A DNA stretch of 64,000 bases. Source: Ptychodera flava (taxonomy: Eukaryota; Hemichordata; Enteropneusta; Ptychoderidae). How positions within the stretch are numbered: the stretch's first letter is position 1; each line of letters begins with the position of its first letter. The notes beneath the pieces were generated by a model. The model did not search any database. It was not told where the DNA came from and saw only the letters and a list, made by a program, of their open reading frames with translations. Location of the stretch: NCBI RefSeq assembly GCF_041260155.1, contig NC_091929.1, positions 45,874,744 through 45,938,743 on the forward strand, given 5' to 3'. Positions 23,214-34,937 of the stretch are shown here, piece by piece. The position numbers and the translations under genes were made by a program.

Positions 23214-25870
23214 AAATTGAAAACATTCAGCGAAGTTTTGCTTGTACTGCAATGAAAATTAATTGGCTTCGTTCCGCGTTCCACTCATATCGCTCGTGCC
23301 GCATCCCTCAAAATTTACCATAGAATTAGTTTATACGGACGATTAATGGAGGGAGGTGTATAATATTAGGGTTATACACAAAATACAAGGCCGTATTTTG
23401 TGAATAACGCTATAGTATTGTGACGTATTTAGTTGCGTCTATGGTTTGTCATTCATATCCATGCGAAGACAAGGTTATTCATTTCACGCCTTATTGTAAT
23501 GTCCTTGAACAGTTCAATATTAAGTATTTTGCTCGGTTTGAAGGTCTTGCTCCTGGTGAATGTATGAACCTCAAATTTACAAAGTGACTTTTGCAGATAG
23601 ATATGAAAGCTTCAATTCAGTAGACGATGTTGCGTGTGCCAAGTTCAGCTTGGGAAACTAAAGATTGTTTATTAGCGCTTCTTTGCTGTTGAGTAGCACG
23701 GGATAAATTCAGTCACGACATGAAATAACGAAGAATACATAAAGGCAATTTCAATTTCCCAGACTTTGCACTGAAACAAGCATCTGTTGTTTTGTAATTT
23801 CCCTGCGCTGGATATCTTCTTTCATAACAGATAGTCAACTAATGGGGGTTTTAATGTTTCGACAGTCACACCACGCACCGTAAAGTGCCGAGGTTTTGAT
23901 TGGAATAAAATATATATTAAAGCACAGGCTTTAATTGTTAAGTCAACAATTTCATAGAGGAAAACTGACATTATGAACATCTGTCCAACACTTATAATAC
24001 CGTCTGGATGCGTAAATAGACATTCATTTTGTAAAACATTTTCTTGGTGACAAGGAAAACCATTAGCGTTAAACTAGCGCATCAAGACAAAGTAATCATC
24101 TTTTAAAAAGTCACCTATTGTCGCATTCATTGATACCATATGGCAAAGTCCATGCTTGGGACAATTATCAAGGTGATTTTATGATACCTTCTTTTAACAT
24201 ATACTCGTCCTGTCAACTATTTCCGTATATCCATATGTTTTTAAAACGACAATGAGAAATATGAATCAACGCATAAATAATGTTTTAATCAACAAAGTGA
24301 TAGCAGTATTTTTGTGATAAATGATGTAAATAAAGAGATATTAATGATTGAAAATGGCAGATGTGAAAAAACTTCAGGAGCAAGAAGAATTACAGCTCCG
24401 TCAGCGTTCACATGTATTGTCTGTGCGGGCCGAGATGTTGTGGTCTCATCCACTTTTTATCTGATGCCGCCACTAAGATTTCACTAAACCACATAAACAG
24501 TTGTATCAAAGAGAATCGGCTGCATCGAGCTAGAATATTACTGTCACAGAGAAAATAATGCATTTTCTGAGAAAAAATACAGCAACATTATCGGGAACGC
24601 ACAACTAAACCACAATTCACACGTGAGCACGGATACGGGTGCTTCATTGCGTGTAATCAAACCTCTCTATTGTCTATTCCTATCAAACTTGCTTCACGAC
24701 TATAATTTTGTATGATAAGTGGACAACGTGCAGCCATGGTCGTGATTTCTTCAACAATTGCCTGACAACAGGTTGTTCAGGAGAAGAATTTACTGAACTA
24801 TCGATCAACGAACAGTCACACTTGAAAGATAATAGCAAGGCCAGGAAAAAAGTAAATAACAAAATGGTTAAACATTAATGCATATGAAAATCGAATTTTA
24901 AAACTAGTAGAGAAAAGTTTCTCAAGACACATTTATCAACCTCCTGCAAGACTTTATCAACTTTAATAATGTATATAAGGAAAGCTTGCCGATTTCCTTA
25001 GCTGAAAGATACGTCGCTTGCACGTTTTGTGGAAATCGGCAACGCGTTTCTGTAAAGCAGTAAGAAATGTGTTTTAATGGCATGCTGAGTGTTTTTAATG
25101 TTAACGAGATCGATGGTTTTGATGTGTTCCTCGCCGACATAAATGAAAAGCGTGACGCCTATACGGTAAGAGATGTGTGGGTTTTAAAATGCTTCATCTC
25201 TTGTGTTCGGCAAATGCATTTCATTCAGAACAGTATGCTCAAAGCAATCATCATGTGTTTCTAGAATAATCGAGAACTGTTCAAATAAATCGTCTACTCA
25301 TGTAGTCCTCTCAACCGTTACTAGCAAAATTTGAATTCAAATAACACTATTTCCAATCCTGTAACAAATCCCTAACGAGTCCTTAATTAGTTTTGCTTTG
25401 TTCTTTATCACCAATGTCATTATTTGCTCACGAATATCCCCCATTTAGCCCAGTAACATCATTATTGATGTCATAATTTACTCATTAGTATCCCCTCTTA
25501 GCCCATAATTGAGGACAGGAAAGGTTGCACAATAAATAGCGAGACCGCGACATAGAGAAACTTCGCGTTTCATACGCGTAACGTTTTGCAGAGATTCGGG
25601 TTGTGACTATAGACTGGCTCCGTCACTCGGTTTTCTCTCAGAAGTAGTAACTTGCTGGCAAGCAAGGTTAATTCACATATCTGTATGCCATAGTGTCCAC
25701 CTAACAATCTGCATAATAGCCGCCCTCCAATGCGACAGTCTACCAAAATTATTCCTTCAATGTAGCCCTGTTTTGATTTTACATGCCCTTAGACTTGAAA
25801 CAAGTCAAGAATAGAACGTGCTGACTCACACACCCGACTCACACATTTGTACAGTCACACTGATTAAAGT
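23214..25870. other. Duplicated non-coding block
   Basis: Positions 23500-25770 align with copy B 50560-57770 (with the SINE and LINE insertions removed from B). Neither copy keeps a shared long open frame. It supplies the empty sites for the B-copy insertions at 51361 and 51758. Confidence 0.6.
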
Positions 25871-26394
25871 AATTTGATCCTATATCAGTTTTATAGATCA
25901 CAGGGATAACAACTTGAAATACTGAAAGTTTAATTTGTGTTTGAACAACTGTTCAAAGCCACTGAGGTAAAAAATTGTTGATTTCAGTCTAGGCTGAATG
26001 TTATCGGCAGTGTGTATGCGACGTCTGTCGCGCGTGCGTGTGTACCGTCGTCTGCGCTTCCACTGCAGGAGGTACACACTGAACTGTATGACAAGCGGGA
26101 TGATTTCGAATTTGAGATTATAAGTTTTCCCCACTTAATAAGTAATATTTGTCTGAATCTGCTTATGTTGTGTACCTGTCTCAAATTCTCAGATATTGTA
26201 GAGCTCGTGATTCCTATACTGATTTTCAAATGAGACACAGCTCATTGGCATCAAACTAGTGAGACAGAGAAACACACCAGAAAGACCTGTGAGTACTCTC
26301 AACAAGTCATCGTTGATGACACAGTCCCCACTTGTTAATCAGTATTTTGATTACAGGTCCTCAAAGAGGATAGAGTCCTCTTCATTAGGTCTGT

Positions 26395-26890
26395 GATAAA
26401 AATACTTTTGAATGAATTCGCTTGATACATGTCTGAGTTATGGTTCAGGACATGAAAAAAATCGTAACAAAATGGTCGCACAGCGGCCATATTGGATCGC
26501 ATCACAAAACAAATTGATGTGCATAGCTATGACATTGGTCGATGTCCTTGTACCAACTTTGAATAAAATTGGTCAAAACATGCGGATATGCCTGAGAAAT
26601 GGCTCTGTACATGAAAAAATCGTAATAAAATGGCCGCCTGGCGGCCATATTGGATCGTATCACAAAACAAATTGACGTGCATCTGTATGACATTGGTCAA
26701 TGTCCTTGTACCAACTTTGAATAAAATCGGTTGGAACATGCCTGAGTTATGGCTCTGTACATGAAAAAATCGTAATAAAATGGCCGCCTGGCGGCCATAT
26801 TGGATCGTATCACAAAACAAATTGACGTGCATCTGTATGCCATATGAAGTAATCCTTGTATCAAGTTTGAATGAAATCGCTCCAGGCATC
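26395..26890. repeat. Three tandem units of about 150-157 bp
   Basis: The phrase attggatcg followed by atcacaaaacaaattga recurs at 26491, 26648 and 26798. The two later units are nearly identical over about 120 bp. The short minus frames here are by-products of the repeat. Confidence 0.85.
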
Positions 26891-26909
26891 TCAGAGATAT
26901 CTGCGTGAA

Positions 26910-26980
26910 TGGACGGACGGACGACGGACGGACGGACGGACGGACGGACGGACGGACGGACGCACGCACGCACGCACGGA
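26910..26980. repeat. (ACGG)n/(ACGC)n microsatellite
   Basis: About seventeen tetranucleotide units abutting the tandem repeats, followed by an inverted-repeat-like phrase around ccccggacggtgtccg. The arrangement resembles a widely dispersed invertebrate repeat with a built-in ACGG array. Confidence 0.85.
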
Positions 26981-27399
26981 CATGACCAAACCTATAAGTC
27001 CCCCCGGACGGTGTCCGTGGGGACTAAAAAGTTCTATGGTCGACATAACGACATTGTGGCCAAATATGGCACCGCAGTCACTCAAGTGATTGGCGACAGC
27101 ATTCCCGGCTTTCACTTATTACAGCGATTCATATACTATATCACTTCATACAATTAAGGCAATTTTCTTGATCAATCCTGACGGGTGTAGCAGGCTAGCA
27201 GGGTACCTATGCTTACAAATTCCGAACAACTGTTACCACCACTAACTATCAGTGGTTCAAGATTGTCCTACTTAAATTTGTAAATCACAATTGTCCCATG
27301 GATCTGGTAATGAATTACCCTAATGAAAATGATTATAGGACTAGTTTAATGACATATTGATTTGTTCAGCACAACTTTGTATCTTTTTTGTTACCTTAA

Positions 27400-28040
27400 C
27401 TATCTTAAACTCAGACGGCAATCGATTAAACCAAGAGCAACAATACAACACGAAAGAAATGTTTGTATTGGACCTCATTATGGTGAAGAGAGCGACAAAA
27501 ATCACTCTCGAGAAAAAAGTATACCGAAAAAGTGAACGTTCCATGTAGAAAACAACTGCCAAACCACACGAGAACGTGTGACAGCATCAGAACATAATAC
27601 GAGCGCGCAGAAAGTGATGAGGTATCCATTCATGTTCTGTAGCCGTATGATATTTTAACCTCTCTACTGTACGAGGCGAATCTTAGTCCATTATAAAGTG
27701 CAGAGTTGGCTTCTGTCTATTGTGGACAGGGAGAGGTTACATTTTCGGCATTATTTTAGGTTCGGCAATGCCAGTTAATTTGTAGTTGCAGAACACATCT
27801 GGGTCACAATAGTGGATAATCGAATATAGTATCGGTTGCTATAATATTATTATAATTATAGCATTTTTGAATTCGATGGACTATGTGAAGAAGCAATATC
27901 TTGCAAGACCATAAACAAACCAGACATGAACTGAAAATACTTACGTCTTTCAGTAAATATTGCAGTTGTGTGTATATTAAAATTTTGCCATAAGTTTGCG
28001 ACTTCATTGAAAAATTTGTGCAAGTCAAACATCATCACGT
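27400..28040 (-). repeat. Inverted duplicate of 59230-59900
   Basis: Minus-strand reading of this block parallels the plus strand at 59230-59900. Translated traces such as SARSYY, RFLHGT-like and KDVSIFS are shared with small differences. No intact gene is supported in either copy. Confidence 0.65.
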
Positions 28041-28179
28041 TTAGAAGTTACCTCTAGCACATGACAATCGTCAAAAGAAATGCCCTTATCATTACTTTAA
28101 TATACATTAAGGATCTAACCCATTTCAAAGAAACCGCATTCCATAACGATTTCTTAATTATCACAGACAATGAAGTTTC

Positions 28180-28640
28180 GATTGATGAACGAAATAATGG
28201 CAGAAACCATTTAGTGAATAATGATCAGTGAAAAAATTAAAAAAAATAATTCACTCGAATATAATGTAAAGGGAGTTTTCGGATTCTAGAACAAGTTCCT
28301 AAAACCTACTTTTGATTTCCAAGCAGCCCTGTAGTCATAGACATAAAAAAGTTCAGTACCTTATTTTCAAATGTCCTTGTTCCCTTTTTTACAAACAGTG
28401 ACAAATACTGACAATAATCGCCGACAAACGTTTAGTTTTAAGGTTTTCCTCCTCAATAGGAGCAGCATGAATGAGGAAGCAAATGAGCATTCGTAGACAA
28501 AGATAAAACTACACAATGCCTGACAACGAATAGCGTTGTACACCATCATAGAGACAAAGGGACAGACAGATAGAAAACTAGGCAGGCAAAGAGGAAAGAT
28601 AACATATTTAAGGGCGAAAATATACATACCGAAGATGAAA
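28180..28640. repeat. Dispersed repeat, second copy
   Basis: Direct match to positions 1-480 with scattered substitutions and small indels. Confidence 0.7.
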
Positions 28641-28819
28641 CACTAATTATGCAATTGCACATGAATATCATACTCGAGAACTTAGAAATGGGACGACATA
28701 ATGTGTGCTTTTGAATGCTTTGAGAAGATAGCCTGCCTTTTTCAGAGTGTAACTCAAGCTTGTCTCAATACGTATTTAAATGGTCCTTGAGTTTGAAATA
28801 GAAAATTTCCACGCGCTCG

Positions 28820-29590
28820 CTACCTATTCGGAGGTAGATCATGCTGTGCAAATTGCAGAATATTTGCTAGAGCTTGTCTAAAAAATACAAGAACTTAAAC
28901 AGAAAAAAAACATGTGAAAAATATTACAAGACTCAACATATTATTTCCGTATTCAGCAACACGAAATATCCGTGTTCCTCAAAGGCCTTGAAATTTTTAC
29001 TTCGGCGACATCGCTTCGCAGGTGGAGAGCGGCAGCCATTTTGTTTGTTTACGTTGTATACCATCAAATTGCAAATGTAGTTCGGGAATATTCCAAAACC
29101 GATGACGTTTATTGTGCATATCTCGACGTTTACCACGAAATATCGCGGCTGATATTTTACGGTAACGTCACTAGGAAGAGGCTATACCGATATGGGTAAA
29201 TGACAATTCATAATCCTAAATTTCATAACAAAAAATTGCTTTCAGAACTTAATCTTTTAGATAAGAGAATGACAGCGACTCAGAGTGCATGATGCAATGA
29301 TATTTGAAGATGTGTTCTAAACACTCATTGACTATAAGGAAAAATAGGAACGGTAAGCTCAAATTTCTTTGTCAATAATACCGCGTTTTGTTTTTTACGC
29401 ATATTGATATGCACAATTAATTTGAAACCTAGATTGTGTTAACAATTCACTGTCTGGTTTGATCTGTCCCTACCTCCTCCAAAGAAAGCTCGTGATAAAT
29501 TATATGGCCTCATTTCAACTCTAAAATACTGCAACAAATTCATATGTACACAAAATTGTTTGTTTGTGTTTGCTACATTATCACTTTACC
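28820..29590. other. No gene recognised
   Basis: AT-rich sequence without supported features. Confidence 0.5.
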
Positions 29591-30060
29591 CATTATCGGC
29601 GAAACCTTCCTGGAGATGTCTTCACTGTCAGTGGATGTGCTTCTATGGAGCCTACTTGTTTAGCTTGAGCTTGAGAATGTGAAAGATTCGTGAGCGAACA
29701 ATCTTATGCTGCCAATGGATGTGTACGTGGAGGTGCAGCGAAAAGTGAGCGTTGAAAATTATGCCTTTTTCGCGAGAGAGTAGACAGCCTCAAAGGCCAA
29801 CCGTCGGCAGCAACGCTCTTTGGTCGTCGAACTCAAACTGCCGCTGGGGGGCGCAAACGAGCGACCGTAAACGGTCGAATCTTTTCGCCGTCTCCATTGT
29901 AAGTTCAATAATACGGATAATTCTATTGATTTTATCCAACAAAACAGTCACCTTGCGGTTCAAATTTCGATGGAAAACTTCCCCAGGTCGGTATAATGAA
30001 ATCCGACATTCAACATTTTCTCGTACTCATTTTTAGGTGGTGTTTTTGACAGTACTTTTT
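29590..30060. repeat. Repeat segment also seen in duplication copies and at 61-62 kb
   Basis: A loose but recognisable block (caatggatgtg, agtgagcg, cgcgagagag, gccgtcggcag-like stretches) resembles 13390-13690, 33940-34260, 61260-61560 and 62000-62360. Here it directly precedes a LINE fragment. It may be the 5' part of an old element or a copied promoter region. Confidence 0.45.
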
Positions 30061-31660
30061 AACTGTGCAATTCCATCCAGTTCCTTTCCACAACAATGGA
30101 AATCTGCCAAAGCTACACCATTATTCAAAAAAGGTGCAATCGTTAATGTCTCAAACTAAAGACCGATTTCAGTTTCACCTGTTCTTTCTAAGCTATTGGA
30201 AAGACATGTTCACACCCATTTTTATGATTTTCTCTCTAGTCACAACTTATTGTCCAACAATCAATCTGGTTTTCGTAAGCTTCATTCCTGTCAAACAGCT
30301 CTTACTTACCTTACAAATTTATGGTATCAAGAAATTGACAAAGGCAACCTTATTGGCTTTTGTTGATAGACTTCAGGAAAGCATATGACCTTGTTAATCA
30401 CAATATATTGCTGCAAAAACTGAAACTTTATGGGTGTTCCGGCAAAACTCTTCTTTCCTTACATCATATTTAACAAATAGATCCCATTCAGTTAGCTTTA
30501 ATGAGACCTTGAGTGACGCTCTTCCAATATTGTTGGTGTTCCTTAGGGCTCCATTCTAGGTCTTCTTTTCTTCCTGCTTTTTATTAATGCTTTAGACAAT
30601 TCAGAAATCAATATGTATGCTGACGACATAGCGGCACAGGCGGTGGGCCATGATATCCAAGATCTTGAAACTAAGCTCAATGGTGACATGACATCCATTT
30701 TGAGCTGGTGTTTTAATAATAACATGTGTATAAATTCAGAAAAGACCAAGGTGATGGTCACTGGAACCTCAAAGAAAAAGTCTAGAACAGACAAATGTAT
30801 AAAAGTTATTTGTAATGACGAGCAGCTTGAATTTGTTAAGCAGGAAAACCTTTAGGTCTATCAATTTATGATACTTTGACCCGGGATAAACATGTCAGTA
30901 AAGTATGTAGTAAAGTTGCTTTTAAGCTTTTACAGTTAAAGCGTATACGATCATTCTTTACTAAAAAAGCAATGTTGACGTTTTATAATGTTTCATTTTA
31001 TCTCATTTTGATTATTGTTCGAACATATGGGGGTCATTGTTCAACCACTCTTTTATCTCGTATAGAAAGACAGCAGAAATCTGTTGCTAGAGTGATTTTA
31101 GATCAAGACTTTAATACTCCAAGTTATGTTTTATTTAAATCCTTAAGGTGGTTGCCAATTCGTGAAAGAGTTTCATACAATGAATCAGTTTTAATGTACA
31201 AAGTTCTGAATAACCTTGCTCCTGATTATCTTAACGTTTTTAGAGGTGTAAAGCAGATCCACGGACGTAACACAAGGTCTGCAAACAGAGAAGATCTGTA
31301 TATTCCAGGGCATAGAACCCAATTTTTCAAAAGAAGTTTTATGTACAACGGGGTTAAAATATGGAATACTTTGCCTGGAGAGATCAAATCTAGCTCTTCA
31401 CTTCTATCATTCATAAGAAATTGCAAGTGCCATTTTTTAAATAGATGGGATAATCTTACTTTTATGTAATTTTTTAATCTTTTTTAGATTTTTTTTTACT
31501 TGAAGCATTTTTACATTTTTTTTCAGTATAAAGTTTTCTTCCTGAATTATTTTTTTAATGTAAATATTGTAAATGTTGTTATACTCGACTCTGTGTGAGA
31601 AGAGCCTCAGGCTCAACAGTTTATCGAGTTTAAATAAAGTCTAATAATAATAATAATAAT

Positions 31661-31694
<34 letters not shown>

Positions 31695-31695
31695 T
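30060..31695 (+). mobile_element. 5'-truncated LINE (CR1/L2-like) with TAA tail
   Basis: Reverse-transcriptase traces occur in order: FVDFRKAYD-like near 30360, a GxILGxLLF-like stretch near 30545, MYADD near 30613-30627, then an open C-terminal frame 30876-31469. That frame has WLPIRERV, MYKVLNNLAPDYL, NTRS and KIWNTLPGEIK, typical of the C-terminus in CR1/L2-type LINEs. The 3' end carries AATAAA and runs into a (TAA)n tail (31646-31695), as this group does. The RT region is split by frame changes, so the copy is dead. Confidence 0.85.
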
Positions 31696-31699
31696 TTCC

Positions 31700-33390
31700 C
31701 ACATTTTGCCAAAAATCGGCCAATCAACCACGTGTATTGATAATGCATGATTTGCCCAGTGCAAACGTTTTGAGATTGACACACCACTGTCTGCAAACGC
31801 ATCCCTTAAAGTGCTAATCAGGATTTTGCTGTTCCAAGTAACTATCTAACCCATGTAATCCATGAACCATTGAGGTGGAATGGAAGATGAACTAAAGATA
31901 AGGAGAGATTGAACTTGTATTGGATCAGCTATGCTTTACTTGGAAACATTGTTGAAAATATATTTATTGCAGGGGAACTGAGTGTGATCGTGCGTGCGTA
32001 GCGGTAGTCTGGACTTCCCCTACCCCATTCTACTGCTTACTGCGCTGATCACGAAAATAGGGTCACTGAGGTATGGGCCGCCATTTTAGTCAGAATTTGA
32101 TGAGCACAGTTACTTCAAAAGATCATGTTATAGCATATCTGTATTGTGGCAAGATTGAAAATCAGGCAACGACAACGTCAACGTTATTTGCACGGCACCA
32201 CTTTAATGTCTCCGACTCTATACTTCTATGATGGCATTTAGTGGTGAAATGACGATTATCGTCTTTGTTTCTTTTTCCCAGACGTGACATGTACGGCAGC
32301 GACTCATAAATAAGTGATTTTCGTGGTTTTTTTCCAGTCAAAGTCGGCATACGATGCTTATTTCGGGAAACTATGGAGGTGTAATTATTCGGTAGGCAAA
32401 CCATAGCCAATACCTGACGCTATTTTCATGAACAGCGCACCGAGCGGTAGAAATAGGGCAATAAGGAACCTGGAAAACGTTGTGGATCATGATCACTCCA
32501 CACAGTGTGAAACCACCAACGTGTGTAATCGTAATGCGGATCACTTCATACAAAAGCGGCGTTGTGCTTATAAACAGACAAAGACCATTCGTTCATTATG
32601 TGTACAAAGATATAAACAGAGTCAAGTAACAAGCATTCTATAATTTAGAAAAAAAATCTAAAAGTTCAGTATTAAAATCATTACAGTAAAAGTAAACTTG
32701 TTTCGCTCATGATTTGCATGTTAGCGTGGTCAACAGGGGCAGCACTGTATGAAGCTATACTGGTTGACTCTTCGTTCGACAAATTTATGGACAATCCAAA
32801 ATATGTCACCGCGAGGGAGATTAACAAATATGTCGCAATAAAGTATGACACACGTTTACATTTATAATGACCATTAGAGAACTTGTTCTAGTTGTTAGAG
32901 TTTTGATTACTCTCTTACAGGATCAAGTGTTGATCACTGCAAAAGTCACGGAACGTGCCATGATCAGAGAATTCTGGTACCACTATTTTTAATCACTGCC
33001 GGGATTGCCCGAAGAAACCTAATGGTAAAGTGACGTATTTCAACATATGTATGAATGTTTACTCTAGTTTAATTCGTTTTCATTAAAACATTTCATTCAT
33101 TTTCATAATTTTATGGTCCGCTACGCATAAATTCGATTTTAATATTTTTGCCATCGTTCTTGTACGGTCATACTTGATTGCCACCTTTTTGGGATCAAAT
33201 AAGAAGTTCACGAGATTGAGGGCGTCCTTAGCGTGTGCTCCGGAGATGTGATCGCTTGCCATTTCAAGAAAGCTGACTTCTCGAGAGAATTAAAAAAATG
33301 AAAGAGTCATCATTGCGTTTCACGTTCAAAATACCTTCACAAGTGAAAATTCCCAACCTTAGCGGCGAATACAGCATTTATCGGACCTTT
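31700..33390. other. No gene recognised
   Basis: Intergenic sequence between the LINE and duplication copy B. Homology to copy A begins near 33220. Confidence 0.5.
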
Positions 33391-33394
33391 AAGG

Positions 33395-33655
33395 AGGCAC
33401 CGTGGACCAGTGGTCAAGGCAACGGACTATCAGAAGATGGTGATATCACTATCAGAGTATGGTGAGTTCAAGACCCGGTAGGTCCAGGGTAATGAACTCA
33501 CAATCGGAAAACGGTGAGTTCAAGACACTAGCATAGTATTGTGCCCCTAAGCAATGCACTTTACTCCTCAGTGCTCCACTGGGGGTTTGTGGGTTATACT
33601 TACCTAATCCTGTAATTGGGCTGACATCTCATTGGATGATGGACTAATAAAAAAT
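33395..33655 (+). mobile_element. SINE with tRNA-like head
   Basis: The head has an A-box-like TGGACCAGTGGTC and a B-box-like GGTGAGTTCAAGACC. The body includes GCAATGCACTTTACTCC and TGCTCCACTGGGGG, phrases common in invertebrate SINE bodies. The aligned position in copy A (about 12812) lacks it. Confidence 0.65.
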
Positions 33656-34784
33656 CCTCCCTCACCAGCAATTGTACGCATTTTTTTTAAATTACTGAAA
33701 GCGGTATTGAGTAATTTTATACTTGAAATAGAAACAATAAAGCTTGTAGTACTTTTCCCTAGCTGTGCCGGGCAGTAAATAGTAGGATGAATAAATCCAT
33801 TCCGGTTCAGGGTCTTTCCGGTCAGCCTCTCTTCGCCTTGCCCATGCATGTGAATTAGCCTTGTAAACTTGATGACCCCGAGTTGACCCCACTCGAACCC
33901 AATGTTGAGACAATTGGGAATTGTTGACCGCTTCGACCGGGGATTTGTTCACCGCAATGCGCAGTCCTTTTGTTACAAACTATTTCAGTCCGTCAGCAAA
34001 GTTGTACGTCAGTTTGTGTTTTCAACCTGCAGCCACACTTTCTCTCTTTAGCTTTGGATGTGAAACCTTTATGAGAAAACAATCTTTATGCTCCAACGAA
34101 AGTATAGAATTAGGTTAGATGACGATTTAGCCTTTTCCCGAGAGTACACTCAAATATTACGCCGTCTAGAGCGGGCGCTATTCGGCAGTAAACTGCCGAC
34201 CGAGTAAGGCAAGGGCTGATTCCATTTCTATAAATCTTACATGTTTTCCATCATCTTATGGACATTTTCCCACGAAACAGTCTCCTAGCGACTCAATTAT
34301 TCGACGGAAAACCTTCACAAGTTGGTAGACTTTAATTCGATAAGGGACTCTGAATGGGGTCACTCGAAAAATGCATGAAAGCTACAGGAGGTTACTCAAA
34401 ATGTGGAGAGAAAGAAGGGGGTTACTCAATTTTCGGTGCAAAATAAATTTTAACACCTCTCAGATTTCACCATTGCACACGTCAATTTCTCAAAATTTTC
34501 GATTTGACGGGGGAGGGGGGCAGTTGTTAGCCGTATTCGAAGTAGCCATCAACAGGGAAAGTCTAACTTCTTTCAGCCAATGAAAGTCAAATCAAAATAT
34601 ATTATATGCTACTCTAGGCAAGACATTTAAGGTTTGCGTCAAAACAAGGAAGCATTTTGATCTTTTACAAAGATTTTAAGTCTGCCAGTGACGTACTCTT
34701 AAATCTGTATTGTTATAGTTCCCGACTTAACCATTTTCGAAATAAAACAAGGCTTACAGAATGATGTGCTTGCTGTAATAACGA

Positions 34785-34790
34785 TTTATT
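34785..34790 (-). terminator. Candidate poly(A) signal of lectin gene B
   Basis: AATAAA on the minus strand at the position equivalent to 14228-14233. Confidence 0.5.
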
Positions 34791-34937
34791 TCAGAGTAAC
34801 ATTTTCACAACTTTACGATAATCGATCGGTTAGCTAAAGTAAAGGGACAAAGAAGGATTCATAATCGACACTACCTCAGATAGTGCCATGACGTATCCTG
34901 TGTTTTATATGTCAAAAGATCGGCTGAGTTTCTATGG

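Larger units (their letters stand above)
12640..25870. repeat. Segmental duplication, copy A
   Basis: Blocks of this span match copy B (33220-57780) in the same order and orientation: 12640-19430 with 33220-40580, 20206-20960 with 43636-43898 plus 47017-47470, and 23500-25770 with about 50560-57770. Identity is high in the lectin exons and promoter and lower elsewhere. Blocks present in one copy only are mostly recognisable insertions. The offset is about 20.5 kb at the lectin genes. Confidence 0.88.

Noticed and set aside
26527-26973. 148-codon minus open frame as a gene
   Set aside because: It is the translation of 150-bp tandem repeats plus an ACGG microsatellite, giving RPSV repeats.
26395-26980. 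CRISPR-like repeat array
   Set aside because: Units are contiguous, long and without unique spacers, and the sequence is clearly animal.
33395-33655. Functional tRNA at the head of the SINE
   Set aside because: A- and B-box-like blocks are present but the acceptor stem does not pair and a SINE body follows.
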